The notes beneath the pieces are model-generated. The model searched no databases. It was not told where the DNA came from and saw only the letters and a program-made list of their open reading frames with translations. 64,000 bases of DNA, taken from the NCBI GenBank assembly GCA_037576215.1, contig JBANDB010000018.1, forward strand, positions 744,001-808,000, given 5' to 3'. Numbering within the stretch: position 1 is the stretch's first letter; each line of letters starts with the position of its first letter. The position numbers and the translations under genes are program-made. This stretch comes from Armillaria gallica. Taxonomy: Eukaryota > Basidiomycota > Agaricomycetes > Agaricales > Physalacriaceae. This document shows, piece by piece, positions 20,700 through 33,139 of the stretch.

Positions 20700-21813
20700 G
20701 TAAGCCATCACCCTTTTCCAATATATGTAACTAAGATTATGATTGTAGAAGGACCCCAACATTTCTATCAATGAAGTGAGTACTTTAAATTCAATCATTA
20801 TCATCTTATCTGATTGTCTCCAAGGTCTTCAAACCTTCTATTGAATGACAAGTCTCTGATTTAATGTCTGGTACCAGACTCAAACCACCCACCAGAATGT
20901 CTAACAGCAACACCACAAACTACACAATGGCTGTAGGATCTGGAAGCTTAACGGTCTCCAGCCATGCCTCAATCCATGCTTGCAGCTGGTGATTCTGACT
21001 TTAGAAAACTCAGTGAGATGGATGACTGTCATGGAGGCCCTGCTTAACATGGAGCTACAAAAATTAGGAAGAAGGTCAGTCTGTATTCCCAGATTCCTTC
21101 CTGAAGAATTCTGGGACATCTCAGCATCCCTCAAGCTCATGTCCCATTTCTGCATGTCACAAGGGACCAAATTTGGTGGAAACCATTCTCTATCACTTTT
21201 TGGAGTAGTATGTGAAGTGACAAAGGATAAAATGATCTACCTCAAAGCAGAGGTCATACCGATTCCGTCCTACAATCAATTGTTGGCTGAGGATAGCAGC
21301 CAGGAGGAGGTGAAGAGTGACATACCAATGGTAGCTGCAGAGGAACTAGTCATTGATCATAGTGAAGGATCTTCATGGGGCTCTGGGACTTTGAGAAGGA
21401 TGGAGGAAGATGAAGAGGATTCTTCCTGAGGTCGCAGGGTGACTGAGGATGATGATAAAGAGGAAGAGGAAGAGGATTCTTCTCAGGGTTGTACTACCTC
21501 AGGGGTAACAGAGGATGATGATGAGTATGATGATGAAGATGATGATTAAGTTTGTGTGTCTCCTTTGCCTTATGTTATCGCTCACTGCTTTATGAAATAT
21601 TTTAGAGTTGCTCGCAATGGACCTACTTGCTTTACGATATTTTCCTGATACTTTTTACTCATACATACTGCTTTAGATGGTAATACCCCTGCTTATATGA
21701 TATTTTCCCAATACTTTGATACTTTTCTCATACATACTGCTTTAGAATAGTGGCTTCTTTCACTTCATGTTACTGTATGACACTGTGACAATCTCTCTCT
21801 GCCTTTGACCACC

Positions 21814-23088
21814 ATGGAAATCCTGGATGAGCTCAAGAACACGTTCACCAATTTTAAACCTTCTCCCAACCTCAGTCTCCGTGCCCTTTGTGGCAAGTAC
21901 AAATCAATTATCACAGTTGCAAAGGAAAAGCTGGCCAAGGCAGAAGAGGATATTCTGCCTCCACCCAATCAACTTGCACTTCACATAAGCTCTTTCTCTT
22001 ATGCTATAATGCAAGCCAATGGTTTTTGTTACAGAAAAAGGAACCTATACTTGTATGCATATATTCACTCTTTATGCTAAATCTGCCTGTAGCTGCATGC
22101 ACCTGTCCCAGATAAGCAGGTCAGTGCAGGCATGGCCTTGTATGCATCATATTGAACTATTTCTGTCAGTCTCCAATTGACTGCATCAATGAAATCGTTT
22201 CATATGTTCATGTTCCATCCTTGGGCTTTGTGGACTTTTGCACCAACATTCGCAAGACCAGATTTCCCCAATATGAGCACAGAGAGCAGGAATTTATGAT
22301 CAGGACGGTTGAAGGTTATGAGACTGTTTTGGTCCAGGAGATTATGAGTAGACCTTGTCATCTATCAGCCCTTTAGTGATGCTGTGCAGAAGGACACCTT
22401 GCCTCAAGAAATCCACCTGTCATCTCATATCTGGACAGCTGCTTGCAAGAATCTTACAATGTCATGACAGAATAAGAATATCAAGAAATGACTCACTCTT
22501 GTTGACTGCCAACTATTGAATCTAGCAAAATCTGCTGCATTTACTTGGCTGATTGACTATGCCCTCTACACCGCTGCTAATCTACAATGTGCTATCAATT
22601 ATAATGTGCTCTCTCTGAAGAAAAGAAAGGAATACACAGATGCTCTTTTTGAGGTATCCCAGCAGGCAGAGATGGAGGACCTTGGTGATGATGAGACTGC
22701 CATCAAGGCTCTGCAAAGGTCATTTACCAATATGCATTGCAAGACAGTTACTGGGTGTAACCATCTGTTGATTTTGTATAAAATCATGAGTTTCCTTTCT
22801 GCCCTTGGATATCTTGATTGATTGGTCTACTAGTTTGGGGTCGCCATTCTCTTGGATCCCTTGGTGGAAATGCACACAAAGACTGGTACCCCAACATTCA
22901 GTAAAATGTTTCCCGGCACCTTGGAGATACTGGAGGCTAGTCTACAACTGTTTTCCAGAAGACTGAGCAGGCTTGATGACAACAACTGTGTCTTTCTTGT
23001 CAACTTTCTTCACACTGTTGGGACCAAGCCTGTCTATACGTTTATCAAGAAGTTTGTGGAGTCATTGGATGATATTGTCAAGGAGTAG
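21814..23088 (+). pseudogene. Broken plus-strand gene of unknown family
   Basis: Four open stretches with protein-like helical sequence follow one another on the plus strand: 21814-22080 (from MEILDELKNTF, Lys/Ala-rich helix), 22152-22376, 22516-22821 (KKRKEYTDALFEVSQQAEME) and 22852-23088 (SRRLSRLDDNNCVFLVNFLH). They end at TAG 23086-23088. Gaps contain stops and only some could be introns, so the gene is at least damaged. No family is recognised. From 23089 to 23733 nothing is seen. Confidence 0.4.
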
Positions 23089-23733
23089 TGGATGCTGAGG
23101 CTTTGGTACTTGCAGTTTTCATTGGACTTATGTTTATCGTTGGACTCTTATGTTTGTCATTGGACATTATGTTTGTCATTAGACATTTATGCTTATTATT
23201 GCCAGTTAGACTTTTTCTTTGGAATGCACTTGCCCTATTTTAGTGCAAACCCCCTAGCATAAAGATGCCTTGGCTCAGCAGTTATTCTCTATGCCAGTTT
23301 GACTCTCTGACTTAAGGTCAAGGTCAAGTGTTCAACTTGCTTAGGTGTCAGTTTTTGTTTTATCTGCTACGTTATGTAGTCTATTTAGGGTTGTGCATGA
23401 AACCTCCAGGAGAGAGAACATAGTGTTTTTTACCAAGCCCTCTCTAAGGAGGGTGTTTTGATACAGTAATTTACCATTACTTACCCTATCATATGCATAA
23501 TCACATGCCTTATGCACAAAAATTTTGTAGCATCTTCATTGTCATATTCTTTTACACAAAATTCTTTCTCCTGAAGTGTGATTCACTGAAAATTGCTACA
23601 GAGATGTGTTTTTGGCTGTAAATAAAATATAACTACAATAGGATTGAATATAGTACTGATATTGCTGCTCAAATGTTATCACATGACAGGTAAGTTACCT
23701 CGACAAAAACCCCTCCAGTGGGCAGAGGGGTAT

Positions 23734-25030
23734 CAGGGCTCCAACTATTTAGTTTAAAAACTGTTTTTAAATGTGAAAATAAATGGTTTAAACTGTTTAA
23801 GTTTAAGTCTCAAGACAAACAATAAACCAACAGTAAATAGATACTAAATGGTTCCTTATCGAACTTGGAACTAATTGGTGAGCTATCCTTTGGGATGACT
23901 GTGTATATTGTCTACTGATGGACTTGGACTCATTTGTACTCAGGAGACCACTATGAAGGCGAATATTTACTGACTAATAGCTGGCTCGGCAACTTCCAAC
24001 CCACTTCGATCCAACATGCTGGCAAGCAGCCTGCATATTATTTCTTTCATCTAAATTGTACCAAATAGCTTTTATTGTGAGGTTCAGGATAGGTTTAAGT
24101 GATAGAGTATTACAATGTACTTTCCATATTATCTTGCTTGTCAAGGTCTCTGTGGGTCTAACTTTGTGATCTTAGTAATGTGACACTACAAGATATCTGC
24201 ATCATAGCTTATTAATCTTACATCATTGGAAATTTAGCCACAATGGCAATTTCCATGTCCAAAGTAACTTCTTGACTCACCCTTCACAATGGCAAAAGTA
24301 TTGCTGCTGCCTCATCTGTTGGAGGAGATCCGTATGTCATTTATTATTTCCTTTACTTATCTTTTCTGTTCATATCTTGATCACGTATATAAGGTGTACC
24401 ATAGCTTTCTGCACCTCAGTCGTTTCTGCTCTTGCTGTGCCAACTAAGGTGTGTATACTTTTATCTTACTACTTCATACTCACGCTTACCTTCTTATTAT
24501 AGTTCTTATGTTTATCCTTTTGTCATTATCATCATGCCCCTCAGTGGCGAGTGAAATATTTGTGTCATGCCTTAGTAATCTATCTTTGCAAATAGACCAC
24601 AGCAGCAATACTTGTGTTCAAAGAAACTCCCTCGACTCGACTCTCTTGTGGTCTTCCACAATGGCAAAAAGTATTGCCTCATTGGATTCTATCTTGAATC
24701 AGTATGAAATGTGCTGGAAGAGTCAAATATTTTTGAACTTTGTACAGGCTTGCAATTTTGCCACAAGCCATAATTGTATCCTGGTAATCAAGTTGAACAC
24801 TATGGAATGTTATTTGGGAGTATTTATTAGAAATGGAATCTGCTTAGCAAGGTATCAATGTTGTCAAGTGACAACCACTAGTAGTTAATACTCAGTTACA
24901 CCAGGTTATACCACTTATTGGGAGTCATGTGCTCAATACCATTTATAAATTGTTTACAAATACTGTTTCTGAACCATTTCTATTTATTTTACCTAGCTGG
25001 TCAAACATAAACTAAATGGTTGGAGCCCTA
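23734..25030. mobile_element. hAT-like terminal-inverted-repeat element, non-autonomous or dead
   Basis: The left end CAGGGCTCCAACTATTTAG and the right end (inverse of TAGGGCTCCAACCATTTAG) match over 23 bp with two differences. Subterminal AAATAAATGG motifs occur at both ends. CAGGG-type termini fit hAT transposons. No convincing 8 bp target duplication was found, and the 1.3 kb interior has no transposase domain. The interior does contain two similar stretches around CACAATGGCAAAAGTATTGC (near 24285 and 24658). Confidence 0.5.
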
Positions 25031-25619
25031 AATTCTATTACCTCAAATACTAATTTTAAGGCCTCAATATAGCCGGGAAACGAAGGTTTTGGATTGTGGA
25101 AGAGGGATGGAGGTGTGCGGTCCGATTGACGATCACCGGAGGATTCCGACTCCCGGCTGATTCCGGAGGACTTGTGAAGCACGTGACCCTCTTGCCGGAA
25201 TAATATAATAATATTCTAAATACATTAAAATAGTTAGTGAATAAATAAATATACAGTAACGAGTCCTGCGAGTTCCTCCAGAATTTCGTAAAGCCAGCTT
25301 ATCAGGCCATAATTCTAAGCTTAACCATAAGTTCAATTAAGCTTGAGAACCTTCGGGAGGGTAATATTCCCTTAGTTTTTCTGTTGATTTGGATATTTCG
25401 ACATGTACAAGTCCCTCGCGATCATCCACCCCTGCTTGTGGTGATACTGCTTGGGTTTGGCTGATGAGCACTGAGAGCAAGGCCACTTCTCTGATATCCG
25501 CTACATATGAGCAAAGTCAGTTATATGGTAGATATATACTATGTTCACACGTGGAGAATCATAAAGAAGGTGCGCTATTCAGATCAACGTTCATCCCGTA
25601 CCCTTGCTATAAACTCGCG

Positions 25620-27042
25620 TCATGGAGCCCGTCGAACAGTATCATCAGGTATCACTTCCAATCGCACCGGCACCTTCCGTTCACTCAAAGTCTTCGTAAT
25701 GGAATCCAGCGTCGAATCTGAAATATACGCCTCCTGGCCGCAAACGACAATCTTCACATCAGTGAGATGAGGAAGGAAAGGTAACCATCCATCTGGTTGC
25801 AAAAAGGCTTCCACGCTATAGAGGTTGCTGACTTCGAACATGAGGGACTGCACTCCGAGAGGTTTGGGAGGCGGCATCACGTCCTTGACTTCCAAGATCG
25901 CTTGAACTGGAACGAAGATTAGTTTTCGAAGTACTATTAAATACAAGGTGCTTACGTTCTTTCTCTCCAAGCCCTACCTCGAGCGCGCGATCATTTTTAC
26001 GGAAAATTTCCACGATACGAACCGAGTCGAGGGCACCATACTGCGAGTAGCTTTGGATAGTCAACCCATCCAAATCAAATGGCGAGATTACCGATTCCTC
26101 CCTGTTGAGGTACTTCAAAATAGGGCCTATGCCATAATGGCTATCCATCCCTACCAGCTCCAAAACCTTCAGCCTCGTCCTCGCATTCGGATCCGTTAAA
26201 TCCTCTAGGCGACTGGGCAAAGCCGCGTCGTGATTATAGGAATTCTCCACCAGTAAATTGACCAGTCGCAGCTCTTTTAGCACCAACAGATTGTCAATGA
26301 TCCCTAGCAGCACTTCTCGCTCGATCAAACAATCTGCTAGGTAAAGCACAGTCAAATTGTGCACCCAGACGAAATGATCTGTAGCCACCATCTTGTGTAT
26401 GATATGGCTCCGTGTAATTTCGATATCAGAGAATCGACCGAGGACATGCCGCCACAAATCCAAGTTCATGCGTTTGACCGAGTCAATTTGGAGGATACGT
26501 GGGTCGACAGGGTACGAGTGTTCCCACGATGCGGAGCGGGTCGCGGGGATGGAGGTGCAGTCAGGGCCCAAGAGGGGTGGAGAGGGTGAGACTGAAACCA
26601 TCCGCAGAGTGGGGAAGCGGTGTAATGGGAGGGGAAACACGAGACGTTCCAAATTCCATGGGGTGATGCGTTTGAGCTCGATGAGCTCTAGGACATCGTA
26701 CGACTCTAGGATGGTCTTCGATATTTTGGGATCGGAATACTGGAGTACATGGTAGAGTGCGGCGGCGTCCGCGGGGGTGGTAATTGTCAATGTATGATGC
26801 GTCTCGGAGAATATTCGCTTCAAGTCTTCGAAGAACCAATGTATCTGGGTTTGTCCATTTTCGTCTTCGTCAATATTTGCAGGAGCGGGAGGAGGATCGG
26901 TCGCAAGAATGAGAATATGATAGGCATAACTATCAGGGCTGTCTAGTTGCGCCAAATCAAATTCAGATACGAAGGGAGCCCAAGGAATTGGGGATTTCGG
27001 GATAGGGGGATCGACGAGTCGGATTAAATCACGGGGTAACAT
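25620..27042 (-). CDS. LRR/F-box-type hypothetical protein, 457 aa
   Basis: Two exons: 27042-25956 and 25906-25620, joined across a 49 bp intron (25907-25955, GTAAGC...CCAG) that keeps the frame. It starts MLPRDLIRLVDPPIPKSP. Leu-rich, irregular segments (HNLTVLYLADCLI, LLVLKELRLVNLL, TRLKVLELVGMDS) fit the degenerate leucine-rich repeats of agaricomycete F-box-like proteins. A canonical N-terminal F-box is not visible, so the substrate-adaptor role is inference. It is the first intact gene after the decayed block; 25031-25619 is intergenic. Confidence 0.75.
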
Positions 27043-30000
27043 GGCAAGCGAGGAAAGGAAGGACGGAAAGAAGAAGACGGTGGTAGAGTGTTAGACCTTT
27101 TATATCGGCTAAGACAAAGGGGGATTAATTTGACGCAATGTTCTTTGTCCTTGACAGAGTGGCACTAACGAATTCAATTCAAACTCGACGCGCATTGATA
27201 ACAAGAACAGACATACCCTATCCACTGCCTTATTGTGCCATCACGATCCGGCCCGAACACGACAAAGGGAATGTCCCATAGTAGAGAATCCTGATATCCA
27301 GAACCAGTCTGAGTTGACAATCCGTTCAACGGACATTGGTTACGCCATCGCAACGCGACCCTGCACCCCGAGCGTGTTTATGCCACGAGTCGCTTGCAGG
27401 TGATGCCACTCCCCAACGACCCGTCAGATCTTCAGAGGCCACGAAGCACGGAGCAGCCCATTAATCGCGACTACGAGTCTCCACGGCTTCTTCCAGTTCG
27501 TTCCGAACCTCGCGCTTTCTAAACAAGTATGCCAGTCAGCACATTACTCAGACAAAAAAATACGAGGACTGTTATTCAACATCTCCGGCTCATCAGCAGA
27601 TAGCAACGAGGTCTAAGTTCATTGGTTGCTTGCGGATATTGAATCAATTTCTGTTCCGTGGCAAGGATATGGCTGGACAGGGCGGTCGGCAACGAATTGA
27701 CAGTTGGCTTACAGTGCGAAAGGTAAGCCACTGAGTTTTTAAAAAACATGAATAGAAGCGATGCTGGCAAAAGTTTTTTTTCTCTTGGCTGGTATTGCTG
27801 GAGCGATGAAGAGCACGAGGACCGAAATGCGCCTTGCTGTCGGTGCACGTGGTCATCCACCTTCCTTCCTTGCTTCTATGGCGGCGACGTGGCTGCTCGA
27901 TTCTTGTCTATCTCGTCTACAGCATTTCGCTTTGGACATGATTTCACGATGACCAGACATTCTTTCTGAATAATACTTTCCATTGAGGGCTCAAGATACG
28001 TTAGGAAAACATGCGATGCCGTCGATAGATCCTTGTAGGTAGAACAGGATGTGGGTATTCAGACGGATTCTGCAGTAGATCAAGGCAACAAAATGTCTAC
28101 CAGACGGTACGATGACGACATTGACAAGGGATTTCGCGGGTCCGGTTTAGTGGGGTGGATTAAATCTCGACTGCTTGTCTGTCAAGAGTTTTCAGAGCCC
28201 GTATAGAAGACCAAACAAGGGCTGCGGCTTATCATTGGCAATTTTGTGACCAGGTGAGTCGTTTGGGTCGTTTTGCTTTTAAAAGTTGCGGTAACCGTTC
28301 AGCAGGGACAGTATGGACTACAGTTTTCGTCCGAACTTCGGATAGATACCTCACCCTCGCTCAACACATATACGGAGATTGGACATCTTGTTTTAACTAC
28401 CACGATGTAGCAACGGCGTCTCATGAAAAAATCGACAACCGCAGTCAATACGTCGTCACCTCAAGCGGTCGGGCGTTATGGAAAGGACGGCGTTGTAACT
28501 GGTTGGAAATTTTCCGGAACGCATCTCGTCGTGCATGCATCCTCCGGAACGTCTGAAACGAGAAAATGGCAAGCGTTGCATCGCGAGGAAATGATCCAAA
28601 ATTTAGGGGGAAAATATCATGTGTGGGGTAGAACCCTGTCTCGAAAGTACGTCTGCCTATGCGGGTCATCACTTTGTTCAAACAGTACCTCTTCGCAGAT
28701 GAACATGATGTATGACTGTCTGAGCCTTGCTTCGTTCAAGACCGATTTCCGCGGCGTGAGTATGTGCTCCATTATAAGTAGTAAAAAGGTTGCTCACACG
28801 CGTTCTAGGCATGGATTAATTTATTTCCTGATTTCATGTTCCCGTCCCGCGCATTCGTATAAATCTCAAAATCAATCCGTTGCCCTCAAAAATTGCCATG
28901 AAAGATCCGTCGAGCAGAACAATCGAGTTTCGAGAATTATACAACGTCCATCGTCAAATCCAACCGTTCATACGCGTCTTTCATCCCCAGTATCTGGTGC
29001 TCTGCGCAGGCTGATCTTCGGGAGACTGAAGTACCATTCCGATTAGCCTACCAGGTGTAGCGGATTAACTTTTGAACATGCTTTGTAGAGCAGTCCCTGG
29101 TCGCCAGGGCTCCGTTTCCACAAACTATCCCCCTATTGGGACTCGGATCCGCATGACACGGTGGAGAAGACTTTTGTAGAAGCATGGAAAAGGCCGCGCA
29201 CATCAAAGATTTCAAAATCGCGTTGACCGATGCTCGCGGAATCCTCATCAAGAATGTTCTTGTTCGCCATATCTCTGCTTCCTGGACGTATTAGTGCAAG
29301 GACTTCAGTACATGCCAGGCTTTTCTGCAGGTACATGTCGTATTTCTGTACGAAAGCCATTTCTGACTATGATCGCAAGGGGTACGGCTTCATTCATTGC
29401 AACCCGGGCTGCACCTGGCGCGCAACATTACCGCTGTGTGGCTTGCCGGCCTGCGGTTTTTTTAACTCGACGATTCAACTGCTAGGGACACCTTGCGCCG
29501 ATGCCCCGACGATACGCTGATTATCAGATCATCTCCAAGTCACCCTGAAGACTAGACTCCATATCTTATCAAGCGGACTCAACGTCCAACCTGATTGTCG
29601 GGTAATTAAATTTCAGCGCAGCGGCCAAGGTTACCTGAGTGAAAACATCCCTCAATACCCGACTGGAGTTCGGTCATGGGGTATTATCTCAGAATAAAAC
29701 CATTATAACACTGTGCGTCGTTTCTTTCTTTCTTTCTTTCTATTCCTCATACGACTCATTTCGTGTTCAGATTGACGATGAAAAAGCCTACCGGAGATCT
29801 GCCTGGCATGACGAAGTTTTGACTGATCCGCCTCTTCACTCCAAATTCATCCACTTCGCCTCACAGTCGTACCACTCATAATTTGCGTAGTCGCTTGTTT
29901 TCCGCTGAAAGCGCTTTCGTATGCGTGGTAATCATGGCCTCGTGGTTATACCGGAAGGCGGCGGAGGCTCGCTGGTACAAAAGCTTGTGGAGAAGACGAG

Positions 30001-30067
30001 GAAGCTCCAGCCATTCGTCTCCGCCTTCATTCAGTGCCTATTCCTTCTCTTTTTTTCTGTGCTCGCC
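27043..30067. other. Long gene-poor stretch upstream of the GMC gene
   Basis: 3 kb with only conflicting short open stretches. The longest, 28423-29046 (+), has no recognisable domain and competes with other frames; a small ORF begins at ATG 28093 (MSTRRYDDDIDKGFRG). It may hold remains of an intron-rich gene that I cannot assemble. A (TTTC)5 microsatellite lies at 29721-29740. The last few hundred bases should contain the promoter of the GMC gene, but no clear TATA box was identified. Confidence 0.4.
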
Positions 30068-32119
30068 ATGTCACTAAGGCGCACTGTCCTAATCTCCATT
30101 GCCGTGCTACTGGGCACTGTAGCGGCCGATACAACGTACGGTGCGGACACTTTGATTACTCGCAGTTCGGTGCTGTAGCTCATGATGATACCTGCAGATG
30201 CCATTGTTGTCGGTGCCGGACCTGCTGGTATTATCGGTATGTTTAATCACATTCTGTCATACAATTACTAACTAAGATGTTACCATAGTTGCCGAGCGCC
30301 TGGCTGAAGCTGGTGAGAGTGTCCTGCTGCTTGAGCGCGGCATCGCATCCTTGTATACGTCCGGTGGCGACCGCATCGAACCATGGAACAACACCATCAC
30401 AGTCTTTGATCTACCTGGGAATGGTTATCAGCTGTCCCAGCTAGATGACACCAGTTTCTATTGCACCGATACCGCATCCACAGCTGGATGCATTCTCGGT
30501 GGAGGCGGAATGGTCAATGCTATGATGTGGGTGCCTCCCAATTCCGTCGATTTCGAAAACTTTCCCGCTGGTGAGTTATGCGCCTTTGTTGTGGGCTTCG
30601 CGTTTCATTGATTTGCTTCTGTACAGGGTGGAACTGGGACGATGTCTCTGCATCCTCTGACAAACTCTACGAACGTAATCCCGGCACTACATGTCCTAGC
30701 GCCGACGGGCTGTACTACGACACCGTTGTATGGGATCTGGCTTCGACCTTTCTCTCGGACAATGGCTGGAAACAGAGTGATGCTGTTGCCGAGCCCAGCG
30801 ACAAGACCAGCATGTTCTCGCATCCGCCTTGGAACATCAAAGACTCGCAACGAGCAGGCCCTGTCATAACCTATCTTCCGTTAGCGAAGGCCCTAGACAG
30901 CTTCGAGCTTAAGCTCTCTACCTTGGCGACGCGCGTTGTTCGTTCCGGCTCCACTATTACTGGTGTCGAAGTTGAAACCGACAACGGAAGGGAGATCATT
31001 AACATCAATGACGGTGGTAAGGTGATCCTTACTGCAGGAGCGGTAGGTGGCCGTTTGAAAATGCGCACATCAATGTTTCTCATCCACAACGTCTTCTAGC
31101 TGTCGACCCCTCGTATCCTTTTCAACTCTGGTATCGGTCCCTTCGATCAGATCTATGTCGTCCAAGCAGGATCTGCAAATATCACACTACCCGACGAGAG
31201 TGAATGGATTGATCTTCCTGTCGGAGAGGGAATCAAAGACCATATCATATTCACAGTGACAGTTGACTCGACCACCGAGTTCACTGTTTACAACTACACA
31301 CCCATCAACTCGATGGAAGTTGACGCAACCGACGCTGCTCTCTACAACGAACAAGGGTCTGGTATCCTTGCACAATCTGGTGAGTGTTCATTGCTGGTAG
31401 TCCGTTCCACATATCTAAATTTTCATGATCCTTACCAGCTCAACGCCTTGCCTTCTGGACCAACCTTGAAACCAATGGAACCACGCGTTACATTCAAGGA
31501 ACCGTCGGACCGAAGTACTTACCCTCTTAGCCGCTATGACCCTCTATATCACTAGCGTCTTCAGGTCCGCCAATACCCTAAACTGGAAGATCTATTTGAC
31601 GCATGGCCTCACGTCCTCCGGAAGGCTCGGCATTTTACCCAACGGAACGACAACGCTCTTGGAGTCGCCTTGGCTTACGACGGAAGATGACAAGGTTGCC
31701 ATTACAAGCTTCATGGAGACGTTCATTGGGTACTTTGATAAGCAAACTGTATTGTCCATTTCTGCCGATAGCGTCACAGCTGAAGGTCTGACCGAGACGT
31801 ACACCACTGGCGCTCACTGGGCTGCCAGCTGTGCCATGGGAGAGAGCAACGATGGTAGCTCCGTGGTAGATACCGATACTAAGGTTTGGGGGACCGATAA
31901 TCTAGTGCGTGGTTTCTCTTCTTCCATTGATGCACTGTTTGATTGGCACCAAAGTTCATTGCTGACGCTTCCATTCATCCGGACCTTCCTATCGGCAACA
32001 TTCAGGTGTGATATCATTGCTATCTACGACCAGTAACCCATATGCTAAGTGCTATCATGTAGGCTACCATCATGGTTGTCGCAGAGAAAGCTGCTGAGAA
32101 GATTCTTGCCTGCAATTGA
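30068..32119 (+). CDS. Secreted GMC oxidoreductase, cellobiose dehydrogenase-like flavodomain, 537 aa
   Basis: Nine exons: 30068-30140, 30198-30236, 30289-30570, 30627-31042, 31100-31379, 31439-31514, 31565-31904, 31955-32005, 32063-32119. All introns are GT-AG, 50-59 bp, and the frame closes exactly. Residues 1-20 are a signal peptide (ISIAVLLGTVAA). The FAD-binding motif VVGAGPAGI is at about 30, then GCILGGGGMVNAMMW, QRAGPVITYLPLAKAL and RILFNSGIGP. The active-site pair is His in TTGAHWAASCAMG and Asn in PIGNIQATIM. The segment order and residues follow the dehydrogenase domain of cellobiose dehydrogenase. There is no heme-binding cytochrome domain and no cellulose-binding module. A secreted FAD enzyme oxidising cello-oligosaccharides or similar sugars is likely; the electron acceptor is unknown. 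Confidence 0.9.
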
Positions 32120-32887
32120 TTTGCAGGGGTGCTGGGCCTCGCCATTGATCGTCGCCTTGCATTTAAGAGAGCGATCGTTTCTAGTTTGAGATCATCACAG
32201 CACCTTTCGGGGTTATTTAAACCAGAATCAACAGAACACGGGACATAGGACAAATAAACGCCTCTTCCAGACCCTGGGCTGTTCTAATTAACTGTCAGGT
32301 CAGACGGCCTCAACACACGTTCGGCTCGATGCTTCGCTGTCCAGTAGTATCAGTGGAAATTTTCAAAAAATGGAAAGCCTTGGATAGCATCGTCATACTA
32401 TCAAGCACATGTCTGAGGTCGCATCGCAGTCCCAGACACGTTGCCAGATTGTCTTCCGTCGACGAGCTAATGAATGATGATTGATACCGTTGGTCAAAAC
32501 AGATGATGGAAGCTTGTGCAACATCTACTGATCCAGGTTCTACTCTCCACCGTTGGCGATTTCTTGAAGCAAATCAACGTGCAATCGAGCAAGGCAAAGT
32601 GAAGGTCAATCTTATTCACTCAAAATTCATCAAGTGAACGGAGCATCCGTATTTAAAACTGCGAGGACGCTGGTACAATGCTGGAGAAGGCATAGTATAC
32701 AACAGAGTTCGTCTGGTTAATTTTAACTGGACCATCGCGATCGTTGCTAGTCATAAATTTTTTTTTCCTCCCCGTTGAGTGCCCTAGTATCATCGCTCTC
32801 GTCTCAGTATGCATAGCAACTCATACACGGAGGGCCCATCTCACCTAAACCCGGTTACCGATCTAATTTACCACACCGACGGGATAT
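32120..32887. other. Intergenic, nothing recognised
   Basis: Holds the 3' flank of the GMC gene and of the convergent small gene. No ORF, repeat or RNA gene is supported. Confidence 0.5.
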
Positions 32888-33139
32888 TTACTCACTGTAT
32901 GACCAGCAGCCAGGCTGAGACCGCTCAAGTATATGAAAATTCACATACAGGAGCGACAAGGTGATGTCGCCGTTGACCTTGGCCTGAATGGCGATTTCAT
33001 CCTCGAGGTTCAGGTCCAAGCGAAGCTTCAAAGCTTCCTCGGGTGCGACGGCTCCCTTAGATTGGCTGACGACCTGCCCGCCACCAACGGAGGAGAATTC
33101 GGGAGAGGCGAATTGGGTGGCGGTTTGCTGGGCAGACAT
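32888..33139 (-). CDS. Small conserved-looking acidic/Leu protein, 65 aa
   Basis: Exon 1 is 33139-32949 and exon 2 is 32894-32888, joined across a 54 bp intron (32895-32948, GTATGTG...CATACAG) that places the TAA stop. The N-terminal half is Ser/Gln-rich and probably disordered. The C-terminal half (EEALKLRLDLNLEDEIAIQA) followed by KVNGDITLSLL has alternating hydrophobic and acidic residues. I recall short fungal proteins with this xALKLRLDLNLxxE...GDITL ending, but their function is unknown to me. Without splicing, translation would run 20 residues further; the spliced form ends in the usual place. Confidence 0.7.
   Translation of the reverse strand: MSAQQTATQFASPEFSSVGGGQVVSQSKGAVAPEEALKLRLDLNLEDEIAIQAKVNGDITLSLLYVNFHILERSQPGCWSYSE

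Larger units (their letters stand above)
3781..21549 (+). pseudogene. Lys-rich/acidic gene with tandem exons, split by a retrotransposon
   Basis: Reading starts at ATG 3781 with a Lys-rich exon ending before GTATGT at 3896. Small exons follow: about 4078-4120, 4261-4320 and 4367-4426. Then comes an exon whose first 17 nt are 4478-4494 and whose remaining 43 nt are 20315-20357. The two parts are separated by the chromovirus plus one copy of its target duplication; together they make exactly 60 nt, like the neighbouring units. The gene continues through repeat exons to 20699. It goes on in a larger open part (about 20930-21426: a possible globular segment around EFWDISASLKL) and an acidic Glu/Asp tail ending at TAA 21547-21549. 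A TGA at 21427-21429 breaks the tail. The function is not recognised; Lys-rich plus acidic regions hint at a nuclear or DNA-associated role, which is inference only. Confidence 0.5.

Noticed and set aside
23734..25030. Transposase gene inside the hAT-like element
   Set aside because: Open stretches of 76 and 145 codons show no hAT dimerisation or catalytic motif.
28423..29046. 207-codon open frame on the plus strand
   Set aside because: No domain, competing frames of similar quality and unusual composition; likely chance.
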